38,391 nucleotides of DNA from Pseudomonadota bacterium (GTDB lineage: Bacteria; Pseudomonadota; Alphaproteobacteria; Rhizobiales; Hyphomicrobiaceae), in assembly GCA_023430315.1 (NCBI GenBank), contig JAEZAW010000334.1, positions 1 through 38,391 of the forward strand, given 5' to 3'. Below are positions 7,183 through 15,137 of this stretch, one piece after another. The position numbers were made by a program, and so were the translations under genes. How positions within the stretch are numbered: position 1 is the stretch's first letter; the number at the start of each line of letters is the position of its first letter. The notes under the pieces were generated by a model, which was not told where the DNA came from, ran no database searches, and saw only the letters and a program-made list of their open reading frames with translations.

Positions 7183-8714
7183 CACACGAGATGATCTCCG
7201 ATCAGGAACTCGAGCGCACGATCGAGGCGCACGTGCGGCCATGGCGCGACGAGACCGGAAGGCGTCTCGGTGATGATCCGCGGCGGTGCAAAACGCACGA
7301 CGTGCACGTCGCGCTTGAAACTGCCGGCTCGCTCGCCGGTAACAACTTCGGGCGGCGGCAGATCGCCAGGAAAGACTGCCGCTGAGCGCTTGCCATCGAA
7401 AACCTCACCGCCGATCTTCTCGCCCGCAAGCGGCGTGCCGATGATGCAAGGAAGGCGCTGGCCATCGCGCGTAACTTCGCCCTCCTTGGTGGCGCGTAGG
7501 GCTGCAATGGCAAGGGCCTTGATGTCGGCACCTGCGCTCGCCGCGCGTGCCTCTGCGCGTGCCGTGAGTGCCCCGAGAATAGCCTCGAGGCGATCGTGAT
7601 TGGCGCTGTGCAGGTGATCGGCCTTGGTGGCCGCAAAGGCAATGCGATCGATGCGCGGCGAGAAGAGCTGGCCTAGCCAGCTCGCGCGGCCCGGCCGGAA
7701 GGCGCCGAGCACCGAAGTCAACGTCGCCTCGAGATCAGCAACGCCGTCCGGGCCGCTGTTGAGGGCAGAGAGCACGTCGACGAGCACGATCTGGCGATCC
7801 AGCCGACTGAAGTGATCGCGGAAGAAGGGCCTGACCACGTGCGCTTTGTAGGATTCAAAGCGCCGCTCCAGCATCTGCGCGAGACCACTCCGCGTGACCT
7901 GCTGTCCATTTGGCGGCAGCGGAAAGAACGTCAGCAGGGGCGAGCCTTCGAGATCACCGGGCAAGAGAAAGTGACCAGGCCCCGTGATCGAGAGTGTCGG
8001 ATCGGCGGCGCGTGCAGCCAGGAGATAGTCGGTGAAGAGGCGGGCACCACGGATTGCCACCTGCTCGTCCTGCGGCGCATCAGAACCGAGCGCGCGCACG
8101 AAAGAGAGAAAGTTCGCAGCGGCCGCAGCACGACGCGGCGCCGATGCAAGCGCCATGGCCTCCGCCGACCATGCCGCATAGCTCTGCGCCATCATCGGCA
8201 GGTCGATGAGCCACTCGCCCGGATAATCGACGATGTCGAGATGCAGGCGGTTCGGCAGAAGCGTGCGGCGGATGGCACTCGCCGACGCATACTCGATGGT
8301 CACGCGGAGCTGGCTGATGCGCCGCGTGCTCTCGGGCCATACAGGCGGATCGCGCGAGAGCGCCGCCAGATGCTCCTCGTAGGAAAAGCGCGGCACGCTG
8401 TCGTCCGGCTGCGGCTCGAGATAGGCGCGGATGAGCCGCTGCTCACTCGCGACCGAAAAGAACGGCAGGCGCCCACCGAGCGTCAGGTTGCGCACGAGCC
8501 CGGCAATGAAGACCGTCTTTCCCGACCGTGAGAGCCCCGTCACACCGAGCCGCACGGTCGGCGTCACGAGATCGACGAGATAGCCCGACGCTTCGCGAAG
8601 CGCCGCGCCGGTGGCCTGGGTGACGGAGGAAAAGGGCAAAGGCCGTCCTTGTTCTGCTGCCGCATGGCCGCCATGGGCCACGTGCGCAGAGAATAGATCG
8701 GGGGGCACGCCCAA
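7182..8714 (-). CDS. ycjX: YcjX-like P-loop NTPase
   Basis: A protein of up to 510 residues with a Walker A motif near residues 60-67 (GLSRSGKT), followed by the YcjX-specific sequence FIAGLVRNLTLGGRLPFFSV. LHLDIVDYPGEWLIDLP supplies the Walker B/DxxG-like switch region. It is a predicted GTP/ATP-binding partner of YcjF, encoded immediately downstream with a one-base overlap. The start is uncertain: no ATG is available near the N-terminus, and the candidates are TTG at 8714 or GTG at 8708, neither with a good ribosome-binding site. It lies 48 bases downstream of the CoA-transferase gene. Confidence 0.9.
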   Translation of the reverse strand: MGVPPDLFSAHVAHGGHAAAEQGRPLPFSSVTQATGAALREASGYLVDLVTPTVRLGVTGLSRSGKTVFIAGLVRNLTLGGRLPFFSVASEQRLIRAYLEPQPDDSVPRFSYEEHLAALSRDPPVWPESTRRISQLRVTIEYASASAIRRTLLPNRLHLDIVDYPGEWLIDLPMMAQSYAAWSAEAMALASAPRRAAAAANFLSFVRALGSDAPQDEQVAIRGARLFTDYLLAARAADPTLSITGPGHFLLPGDLEGSPLLTFFPLPPNGQQVTRSGLAQMLERRFESYKAHVVRPFFRDHFSRLDRQIVLVDVLSALNSGPDGVADLEATLTSVLGAFRPGRASWLGQLFSPRIDRIAFAATKADHLHSANHDRLEAILGALTARAEARAASAGADIKALAIAALRATKEGEVTRDGQRLPCIIGTPLAGEKIGGEVFDGKRSAAVFPGDLPPPEVVTGERAGSFKRDVHVVRFAPPRIITETPSGLVAPWPHVRLDRALEFLIGDHLV

Positions 8715-8762
8715 AGGTCAAGGGCGCGCGATCAGGGTCGGCATGAGTTGCAGAGGCGCGGC

Positions 8763-9992
8763 TCAGCTGGCTTTATCGCTCGCCCCCTTCGCGCGAAGCC
8801 GCGCTGCCACCTCGGCGGGCAGGCCGCGTTCGACAAGTTCGGCGAGCACCTCGCGCTGGTGCTCGCCAACGCGCGGGCCGGCGTGCTTGATACGCCCGGG
8901 AGTGCGCAACATGCGTGGAAACACGTTTTGCATCTTGAGCGGTCCGAGGTCAGCATCCTGGACGGTCGTGATGCTTTCGCGCGCGATATACTGGGGATCC
9001 TCGAAGATCTGGGCAATGTCGTAGACGGGCCCGATCGCAGCCTCCGCCTTCTCGAAAGCCTCGAGCACTTCCTTCAGCGTGTGCTCTGCGATCCAGCCGC
9101 CCACAATGGCATCCACCTCATCGACGTGGCGAATACGATCGGCATTTGTGCGGAAGCGCGGATCATCCGCCGTGCCCGGCCCGCCCGTCAGCTCGAGCAC
9201 ACGCCGAGTGATACTTGGCGAAGCGGCTGAAAGCGAAACCCAGCGTCCGTCTTTGGTCTCATAGGCATTGCGCGGAACGTTGTTGGCCGAACGGTTCCCC
9301 GCGCGCTGCTGGATGATGCCGAGCTGGTCGTACGTGGTGGCCTGACCGCCGAGCAATGAGAAAAGCGGCTCGTAGAGCGAGAGATCGATAACCTGGCCCT
9401 TGCCGCTGCCCTGCACGTCGCGCTCGTAGATCGCGAACATGATCGCGAAGGCACCGTGATAGGCCGCGACTCCATCGGCGAGGCCGAAGGGTGGCAGGGT
9501 CGGCGGCCCTTTTGCGTCGCCCGTAATGTGCGCGAAGCCGGAGAAAGCTTCAGCGATCGTGCCGAAGCCCGGGCGATGCTTGTACGGCCCCGTCTGCCCG
9601 AAGCCGGTGACACGCAGCATGACCAGTCCCGGATTGATCTCCGAGAGCACATCCCACCCGAGGCCCCAGCGCTCGAGAGTTCCGGTGCGGAAGTTCTCGA
9701 TGAGAACGTCGGCATCCTTGATCATGGCAAGGAAGGCCGCTTTGCCGTCATCCTCGTGAAGGTCGAGCACGATACAGCGCTTGTTGCGTCCCGTGACCTT
9801 GAACCAGAAGCCGTGGCCGTCCTTGGACTTGCTCATCTTGCGGAGCGGATCGCCGTCCGGATGCTCGATCTTGACGACATCGGCACCGAAGTCCGCAAGC
9901 ACCATGGCCGACAGCGGCCCCGCGAACACGGTCGCGCAATCGATCACCTTGAGCCCCGCGAGAGGCCCATCACGCTCCGTATCGTGCTTCAT
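8763..9992 (-). CDS. class III CoA-transferase (CaiB/BaiF family)
   Basis: A 409-residue CoA-transferase of family III. The N-terminus GPLAGLKVIDCATVFAGPL, the segment DVVKIEHPDGDP, and NFRTGTLERWGLGWDVL then VTGFGQTGPYKHRPGFG are all family hallmarks. The predicted nucleophile is Asp173 in FGLADGVAAYHG, which forms the acyl-aspartyl/CoA intermediate. It moves CoA between carboxylic acids; the acid pair cannot be read from sequence. Its ATG overlaps the upstream transporter stop by 4 bases (ATGA), and it is the last of four linked genes, three of which are DMT transporters. That suggests the transported compound and the CoA-activated acid may be related, but this is inference. Confidence 0.93.
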   Translation of the reverse strand: MKHDTERDGPLAGLKVIDCATVFAGPLSAMVLADFGADVVKIEHPDGDPLRKMSKSKDGHGFWFKVTGRNKRCIVLDLHEDDGKAAFLAMIKDADVLIENFRTGTLERWGLGWDVLSEINPGLVMLRVTGFGQTGPYKHRPGFGTIAEAFSGFAHITGDAKGPPTLPPFGLADGVAAYHGAFAIMFAIYERDVQGSGKGQVIDLSLYEPLFSLLGGQATTYDQLGIIQQRAGNRSANNVPRNAYETKDGRWVSLSAASPSITRRVLELTGGPGTADDPRFRTNADRIRHVDEVDAIVGGWIAEHTLKEVLEAFEKAEAAIGPVYDIAQIFEDPQYIARESITTVQDADLGPLKMQNVFPRMLRTPGRIKHAGPRVGEHQREVLAELVERGLPAEVAARLRAKGASDKAS

Positions 9993-10909
9993 ATTCGCGA
10001 ACCCTTCCTTGCCGAGAGCGCCCGGACTTTGCGCTCGCGCATGAATGTATAGATACCCGCACCGACAACGAGCCCCGTGCCGAAGAGAGCCACGGCGTCA
10101 AGCCATTCGCCCCACAAGAGAATGCCGGCGAGGATCGCCCAAAGTATCGCGGAATAGCGGAACGGCGAGACGACCGCCACCTCCCCGTATCGCATGGCGT
10201 CCACCATGAGATAGTAGCCCACGAGAAGGAAAGATGCCGAGCCGAAGAGAAGCAGCAGGCTGCTCGGCGAAGGGATGACCCAGGTCTCGAAAAGGGCGAA
10301 GCCGCTTGCCGCCACGGCTACTGTACCAGCCGAAATCATGACGAGGAGCATAGCCGGCACATGCCTCCCGATCCTGCGCGTCGACAGATCGCGCAGCACC
10401 GTAAAGGCCACGGATGCAACAGCAAGCAGCGACCAGACATTGAAGGCGTCGCCGCCAGGCCTGATGATAATGAGCACGCCGAGAAAGCCGATCGCTGTCG
10501 CAAGCCAGCGCCGCCAGCCGACCTGCTCACGCAGGAAGATCGCTCCACCTGCCGTGAGAGCCAGCGGCATGAATTGGAGGATCGCCGTTGCCGTCGCGAT
10601 CGGCATGTGAAAAAGCGCCGCCATAAAGAAGAAAGTCGCGCCGATCTCGCCGATATTGCGATAGGTCAGGAGGCGCCCGTGACCGCGCAACGACGCGAAG
10701 CTCAACGCACCAACGGCCTTGCAGGCCGCAAGCGCCACGAGAAAAGCCATGATGCCGCGAAGGAAGATCGTTTGGCCGCCCGGCAGATCAGCTGTCGCGA
10801 GCTTGATGAATACGTCGTTGAACGTGAAGCTCGCCTGCCCGGCAATCATGAACGCGATGGCGCGCCCGTTGGAATGAGCCGCATCGCCGACATTCATCAT
10901 GACTGTCAT
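9989..10909 (-). CDS. EamA/DMT-family transporter (array copy 3)
   Basis: A 306-residue inner-membrane transporter with about ten hydrophobic helices in two EamA halves. Shared array signatures are visible: ILQFMPLALTAGGAIF, EQVGWRRW followed by GVLIIIRPGG, LRDLSTRRIGRHVPAML, and FRYSAILWAILAGILLWGEW near the C-terminus. It overlaps the preceding transporter by 4 bases and the following CoA-transferase by 4 bases, so all are translated from one message. DMT proteins export or import metabolites such as amino acids or nucleotides; the substrate here is unknown. It is clearly homologous to the two transporters upstream. Confidence 0.9.
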   Translation of the reverse strand: MTVMMNVGDAAHSNGRAIAFMIAGQASFTFNDVFIKLATADLPGGQTIFLRGIMAFLVALAACKAVGALSFASLRGHGRLLTYRNIGEIGATFFFMAALFHMPIATATAILQFMPLALTAGGAIFLREQVGWRRWLATAIGFLGVLIIIRPGGDAFNVWSLLAVASVAFTVLRDLSTRRIGRHVPAMLLVMISAGTVAVAASGFALFETWVIPSPSSLLLLFGSASFLLVGYYLMVDAMRYGEVAVVSPFRYSAILWAILAGILLWGEWLDAVALFGTGLVVGAGIYTFMRERKVRALSARKGSRI

Positions 10910-11913
10910 CGTGCACCCGCCAGTCGCGCCCGCATGAGACGACGCTCATGGGCGAACATGGCCAATCCCGCGGCCACCACGATGAGGATGCCGACGACGG
11001 CAAGGACGTTCGGGACCTCGCCCCAGACGACGATGCCGACGAGGAGCGCCCAAAGCATGGTGCCATAGCGGAACGGCGCCACGGCCGAGATCTCGCCGAG
11101 GCGCATGGCCTGCACCATGCAATAGAATCCGGCGGCGACGAAGAGCCCGCTCGCCACGACGAGCAGCGTCGCTTCGACCGACGGCCACAGCCAGGGTGCA
11201 AACGGCAGCAGGGCAAAACCGCCGACGGCAACACCCGCCGCCGACACAGTGCCCACGAGCAGCGTCGGCATACTGCGATCGATCCGCGTGGTCGCGAGAT
11301 CCCTGAGCGACATGCAGAGCATGGCGGCAACTGCGAGCAGCGACCACCACGTGAAGCCACTCGTCCCCGGCTGCAGTACGAGTAGGACGCCGACGAGACC
11401 GACCGCGCCTGCCGTCCAACGCTGCCAGCCGACGCGCTCGGCAAAGAGCGATGCCGCAACGACCGTCGTGACGAGCGGAATGAATTGCAGGATCGCGGCG
11501 GCATTCGCGAACGGCATGCGCAGGATCGCCGCGATGAAGAAGAGGGCCGCTCCGACCTCACCGAGCACACGAAGGCCGACCGCCGGTTTCAGGATCGATG
11601 GATGCCAGCGCAGGGCCGATTGCGTCCAAGCAGCAAACGCGAGCAGAGCACAGCCGACAATGCTGCGGCCCGCCACGACCTGCCCGAGCGGCAACTCGGA
11701 TGAGGCCAGTCTCAAACAGGCATCCGAGCAGATCAGAAAGAACCCCGCGCCGATGACCGCCGCGATTGCCAGCAGGTTGTTGCGCGGGGCCAAGTGCGCA
11801 GACGCCTGCGCGTGCAAGCTCTGCTGGTGCGGACCGCTCGCCACCTCGGGACCTCCCATGCCGGCCGAGGCCGACTTTTCGTAGCTCCGGCTCGCGCTCG
11901 TCCGGAGTCTCAT
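10906..11913 (-). CDS. EamA/DMT-family transporter (array copy 2)
   Basis: A 335-residue transporter of the same subfamily. Array signatures: ILQFIPLVTTVVAASLFAER, VGWQRW then GVLLVLQPGT, LRDLATTRIDRSMPTLL and PFRYGTMLWALLVGIVVWGE. The first 45 residues are a hydrophilic cytoplasmic extension (MRLRTSASRSYEKSA) absent from its neighbours. An internal ATG at 11859 could instead be used, and neither start has a strong ribosome-binding site. It begins 13 bases after the upstream transporter's stop and overlaps the next by 4 bases. Confidence 0.89.
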   Translation of the reverse strand: MRLRTSASRSYEKSASAGMGGPEVASGPHQQSLHAQASAHLAPRNNLLAIAAVIGAGFFLICSDACLRLASSELPLGQVVAGRSIVGCALLAFAAWTQSALRWHPSILKPAVGLRVLGEVGAALFFIAAILRMPFANAAAILQFIPLVTTVVAASLFAERVGWQRWTAGAVGLVGVLLVLQPGTSGFTWWSLLAVAAMLCMSLRDLATTRIDRSMPTLLVGTVSAAGVAVGGFALLPFAPWLWPSVEATLLVVASGLFVAAGFYCMVQAMRLGEISAVAPFRYGTMLWALLVGIVVWGEVPNVLAVVGILIVVAAGLAMFAHERRLMRARLAGAR

Positions 11914-11926
11914 GCCATTCGCTTAG

Positions 11927-12862
11927 TCAGGATTGTCGTGCCGCCAGCCGGCGCAGTTTCTGCTCCCGATAGAAGGTGTAGAGACCGGCCAAGACGACGA
12001 TCGCGATCCCGAGCATGGTCAGCGCATCGGGAAACGTCCCGAACACGACCACACCCGAGAGGATCGAGAACAGGATGATCGTATAGCGGAAAGGCACGAC
12101 CGCCGACACCTCGCCCGTACGCATGCCTATGATGACGCCGAGCTGGCCGAGGAGGCTGAACATGCCCGCACCCATCAGCTTCAGCATGATGAGCTGGTCG
12201 GGCCACTGCCAATTCGAGAACGGCGCCACGGCAAGAGCCGCCAGCGCGACCCCGCCCGCTGAAAACGTCATGATGAGACTGACAGGCACGCGACGGTTTA
12301 TGCCGCGGGTCGAAAGGTCCCGAACCGTCGTGCACAACACAGAAGCAATGCCCGCGAGCGCCCACCAGTTGAACGTGGAGCCGCCGGGACGCACGATGAT
12401 CAGCACCCCAAGAAGGCCGACGGCCGTCGCCGTCCAGCGCCGCCATCCGACGCGTTCGGCGAGGAAGATGGCGGATGCCGCCGTCAGCATCATGGGGCTG
12501 AGCTGGCCGATCGCGGTGAGGTCGGCATAGGGCATGCGGGCGAGTGCGCTCTGGAAGAACCAGCCACCGCCGACGTCACCCACGACGCGCCCGACCATGG
12601 GACGCTCGAAGGCGTGACGGAGTTCGCGTAGCGCGCCGAGGTAGAATGCGACGCCCAGCGAGACCACGAAAATCAAGCCGCCGCGTATGAAAAGGAGCTG
12701 GCTGGTCGGCAGGCTCAGCGAGGCGAGCTTCATCAGCGTATCGCCGCAGGCGAACGAGCACATGGCGAGCGAAACCGCCACGATGGCCCGGACGTTGCCT
12801 GCTGCTGCGGTTCCGCCGTCGTCGGCTGCCGGACGCGTTCCGCGCCCTTCCGGCTCGCTCAC
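11927..12862 (-). CDS. EamA/DMT-family transporter (array copy 1)
   Basis: A 311-residue transporter, first of the array. It starts with GTG at 12862, 5 bases after a strong GGGGAGG ribosome-binding site. Array signatures: IGQLSPMMLTAASAIFLAER, VGWRRW then GVLIIVRPGG, VRDLSTRGINRRVPVSL and PFRYTIILFSILSGVVVFG. About ten hydrophobic helices follow a 25-residue polar N-terminus. The gene lies 101 bases after the moaA stop. A 7-bp GC hairpin (12892-12911, CGCCCCT/AGGGGCG) sits in that gap and may reduce read-through from moaA, although no U tract follows. Confidence 0.89.
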   Translation of the reverse strand: MSEPEGRGTRPAADDGGTAAAGNVRAIVAVSLAMCSFACGDTLMKLASLSLPTSQLLFIRGGLIFVVSLGVAFYLGALRELRHAFERPMVGRVVGDVGGGWFFQSALARMPYADLTAIGQLSPMMLTAASAIFLAERVGWRRWTATAVGLLGVLIIVRPGGSTFNWWALAGIASVLCTTVRDLSTRGINRRVPVSLIMTFSAGGVALAALAVAPFSNWQWPDQLIMLKLMGAGMFSLLGQLGVIIGMRTGEVSAVVPFRYTIILFSILSGVVVFGTFPDALTMLGIAIVVLAGLYTFYREQKLRRLAARQS

Positions 12863-12963
12863 CCCGGCCTCCCCAGCCGCTCATTCCCTCCCGCCCCTTC
12901 CGGCAGGGGCGAGGCAGGCGATTTGTTGATTGTTGGGCTGCTACGCCGCCCTATTGAGACGTC

Positions 12964-13995
12964 TTAACCCCCGGTCACGCTCATGTGCCGCTGGACGGCC
13001 GGGCGCTTGCTGCGGCGATCGATCACGAAGTCGTGACCTTTGGGCTTGCGCGAGATGGCCTCGTCGATAGCCGCATGAAGAAGGGCATTGTCCGGCGAGG
13101 CCCGGAGTGGCGCCCGGAGGTCCGCCGCATCCTCTTGGCCAAGGCACATATAGAGCGTACCCGTGCAGGTAAGGCGCACGCGGTTACAGCTCTCGCAGAA
13201 GTTGTGGGTCATGGGCGTGATGAAGCCGAGTCGACCGCCGGTCTCCTGGACCTCGACGTAGCGCGCAGGCCCGCCCGTGCGATAGGGAATATCGCGGAGC
13301 GTAAAGGCATCCATCAGCCGGGCGCGCACGATCGAGAGCGGCAGGTACTGGTCGGTGCGGTCGCCATCGATGTCCCCGAGCGGCATGGTCTCGATCAGGG
13401 TCAGATCGGCGCCGCGGCCATGGGCGAAACGGACGAGATCGGTGATCTCGTGCTCGTTGACGCCCTTCAGCGCCACCGCGTTGATCTTGACCTGGAGGCC
13501 CGCCTTCTCGGCCGCCTCGATACCCTGCATGACGCCGGTGAAATCGCCCCAGCGCGTGATGCGCCGGAAGGTCTCGGGATCGAGCGTGTCGAGCGAGACG
13601 TTGATCCGGCGGACACCGCAGTCGGCCAATGCCTGGGCGTACTTAGGGAGCTGGCTGCCGTTGGTGGTGAGCGTCAGCTCCTCGAGCGCGCCGCTCTTGA
13701 GATGGCGCGACAACGCTTGGAAAAGCCAAAGAATATTCTTACGGACGAGCGGCTCGCCGCCTGTGATCCGGAGCTTGCGGACGCCCCGATCGACGAAGGC
13801 CGAGCACAGGCGGTCGAGCTCCTCGAGCGTCAGCAGATCCCGCTTCGGCAGGAACGTCATGTGCTCGGACATACAGTACACGCAGCGGAAGTCGCAACGG
13901 TCTGTCACGGATACGCGCAGGTAGCTGACATGGCGCCCGAACGGGTCGATCAGGTCGCCACCACCTTCGGCGCCCCTTGCTGGGTCAATCGCCAT
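12964..13995 (-). CDS. moaA: GTP 3',8-cyclase
   Basis: This 343-residue radical-SAM enzyme makes the first step of molybdenum cofactor synthesis, GTP to 3',8-cyclo-GTP. The N-terminal SAM cluster motif is C34-DFR-C38-VY-C41. The second 4Fe-4S cluster is bound by Cys residues in NFCESCNRVRLTCTG. The protein ends in the conserved Gly-Gly (MSVTGG) needed for catalysis by this family. The N-terminus DPFGRHVSYLRVSVTDRC is canonical. No other moa genes are adjacent, and no Moco riboswitch was recognised upstream. Mo-dependent enzymes are not encoded in the window. Confidence 0.97.
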   Translation of the reverse strand: MAIDPARGAEGGGDLIDPFGRHVSYLRVSVTDRCDFRCVYCMSEHMTFLPKRDLLTLEELDRLCSAFVDRGVRKLRITGGEPLVRKNILWLFQALSRHLKSGALEELTLTTNGSQLPKYAQALADCGVRRINVSLDTLDPETFRRITRWGDFTGVMQGIEAAEKAGLQVKINAVALKGVNEHEITDLVRFAHGRGADLTLIETMPLGDIDGDRTDQYLPLSIVRARLMDAFTLRDIPYRTGGPARYVEVQETGGRLGFITPMTHNFCESCNRVRLTCTGTLYMCLGQEDAADLRAPLRASPDNALLHAAIDEAISRKPKGHDFVIDRRSKRPAVQRHMSVTGG

Positions 13996-14157
13996 TGCCG
14001 CTCCTGGCCTGCTTCCCGCAGGCTTATGGGTTGTAAAGGCGCTACGTAAACCAGAACGCGCCCAATCTGCCTGTTTCTATAGCACATATAGTGGGCCGCA
14101 CGAAGCATGACACCGGTGCAGAACCGCACAGCTTCGCCGTAGACGGATCGTCGCTAA

Positions 14158-14172
14158 TTAACCGATGCTTAT
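14158..14172 (+). promoter_or_regulatory. near-consensus CtrA-like box upstream of the histidine kinase
   Basis: TTAA, 7 bases, then TTAT: seven of eight positions match the CtrA consensus TTAA-N7-TTAA. It lies 54 bases upstream of the kinase ATG. A single mismatch site can occur by chance, so confidence is low. Confidence 0.3.
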
Positions 14173-14225
14173 GCTCTCAGTACTATTGTCGACGCATTCA
14201 TTCATCGTTCAGGGGTGCGTCCGCG

Positions 14226-15074
14226 ATGCTGAACGCGGTTATTGGAGTGGGCCAGGGCAGTTCCCTGATGGGGAGTTACGCCATCAGCCTCAGTGAGGCG
14301 GTGCTGCGTCAGCGGACCCGTGAGGCTGAACGCGCAGCGAAGCTCGAAGCGCAGCTCGCCAACAAGATCAAGTCCGAGTTCATTGCGAACATGAGCCATG
14401 AGCTGCGTACGCCGCTCAACTCCGTGCTCGGCTTCTCCAAGCTTCTAACCGAGCACGAGCACCGCAAGCTCTCCGACGAGGACGTCGTCGAATACGCACG
14501 CCTCGTCCAGGATGCAGCCACCCATCTGCTCACGGTCATCAACAACATCCTCGACATCTCGAAGCTGCATAGCGGCAGCTTCATGCTCGATCCCGCGGAC
14601 GTCCAGGTTGCCGATGCCCTCGACGACACGCTCGTGAGCCTCGACAAGTCGATCAAGGACCACGGGCTCAATCTCGTGTGCCGGATCAGCAACGACCTGC
14701 CGATCATCCAGGGCGACGAGCAGAAGCTGCGCCAGACTTTCGGCAATCTGCTCGGCAACGCGATCAAGTTCACGCCGCCCGGCGGTTCGATCGAGGTTGT
14801 GGCCGCCAATGCGCCCAACGGCGACATCGTCGTCAGCATCCACGACACCGGCGTCGGCATGAGCGAGGAGGAAATCCGCGTCGCTCTTGCCCCCTTCGGT
14901 CAGGCCGATGCCAGCCGCACGCGCTGGCGCGAAGGCTCCGGCCTCGGATTGCCGATCGCCAAGGCGCTCGTCGACCTCCACGGCGGCACGATCGAGATCC
15001 GCAGTGCAAAGGGACAGGGAACGGAGGTGAAGGTCAGCCTCCCGACCAAACCGCTCGTACTCGACCGCTACTGA
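14226..15074 (+). CDS. soluble sensor-less histidine kinase
   Basis: A 282-residue histidine kinase. The HisKA domain carries the phospho-acceptor His58 in NMSHELRTPLNSVLGFSKLL. The HATPase domain shows the N box (NLLGNAIKFT), G1 (DTGVGM) and G2 (GSGLGLPIAK). Only about 50 residues precede the H box, predicted partly as coiled coil (RQRTREAERAAKLEAQLANKIK). There is no membrane helix, PAS or other sensor domain, and no receiver domain or response regulator nearby. The ATG at 14226 was chosen as the first in a credible coding context; upstream GTG 14091 would add 45 Cys/Ser-rich residues with no family resemblance. The next gene, a HerA-like ATPase, starts 63 bases later on the same strand. 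Confidence 0.9.
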   Translation: MLNAVIGVGQGSSLMGSYAISLSEAVLRQRTREAERAAKLEAQLANKIKSEFIANMSHELRTPLNSVLGFSKLLTEHEHRKLSDEDVVEYARLVQDAATHLLTVINNILDISKLHSGSFMLDPADVQVADALDDTLVSLDKSIKDHGLNLVCRISNDLPIIQGDEQKLRQTFGNLLGNAIKFTPPGGSIEVVAANAPNGDIVVSIHDTGVGMSEEEIRVALAPFGQADASRTRWREGSGLGLPIAKALVDLHGGTIEIRSAKGQGTEVKVSLPTKPLVLDRY

Positions 15075-15137
15075 CGCTGCCGACACGACAGCAACACGAC
15101 CGCACTGACCACAAGCGCACCAGCCGAGGCAAAATAG

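Noticed and set aside
12985..14049. 354-codon plus-strand frame opposite moaA
   Set aside because: moaA on the minus strand has all radical-SAM motifs; the opposite frame has no recognisable domain.
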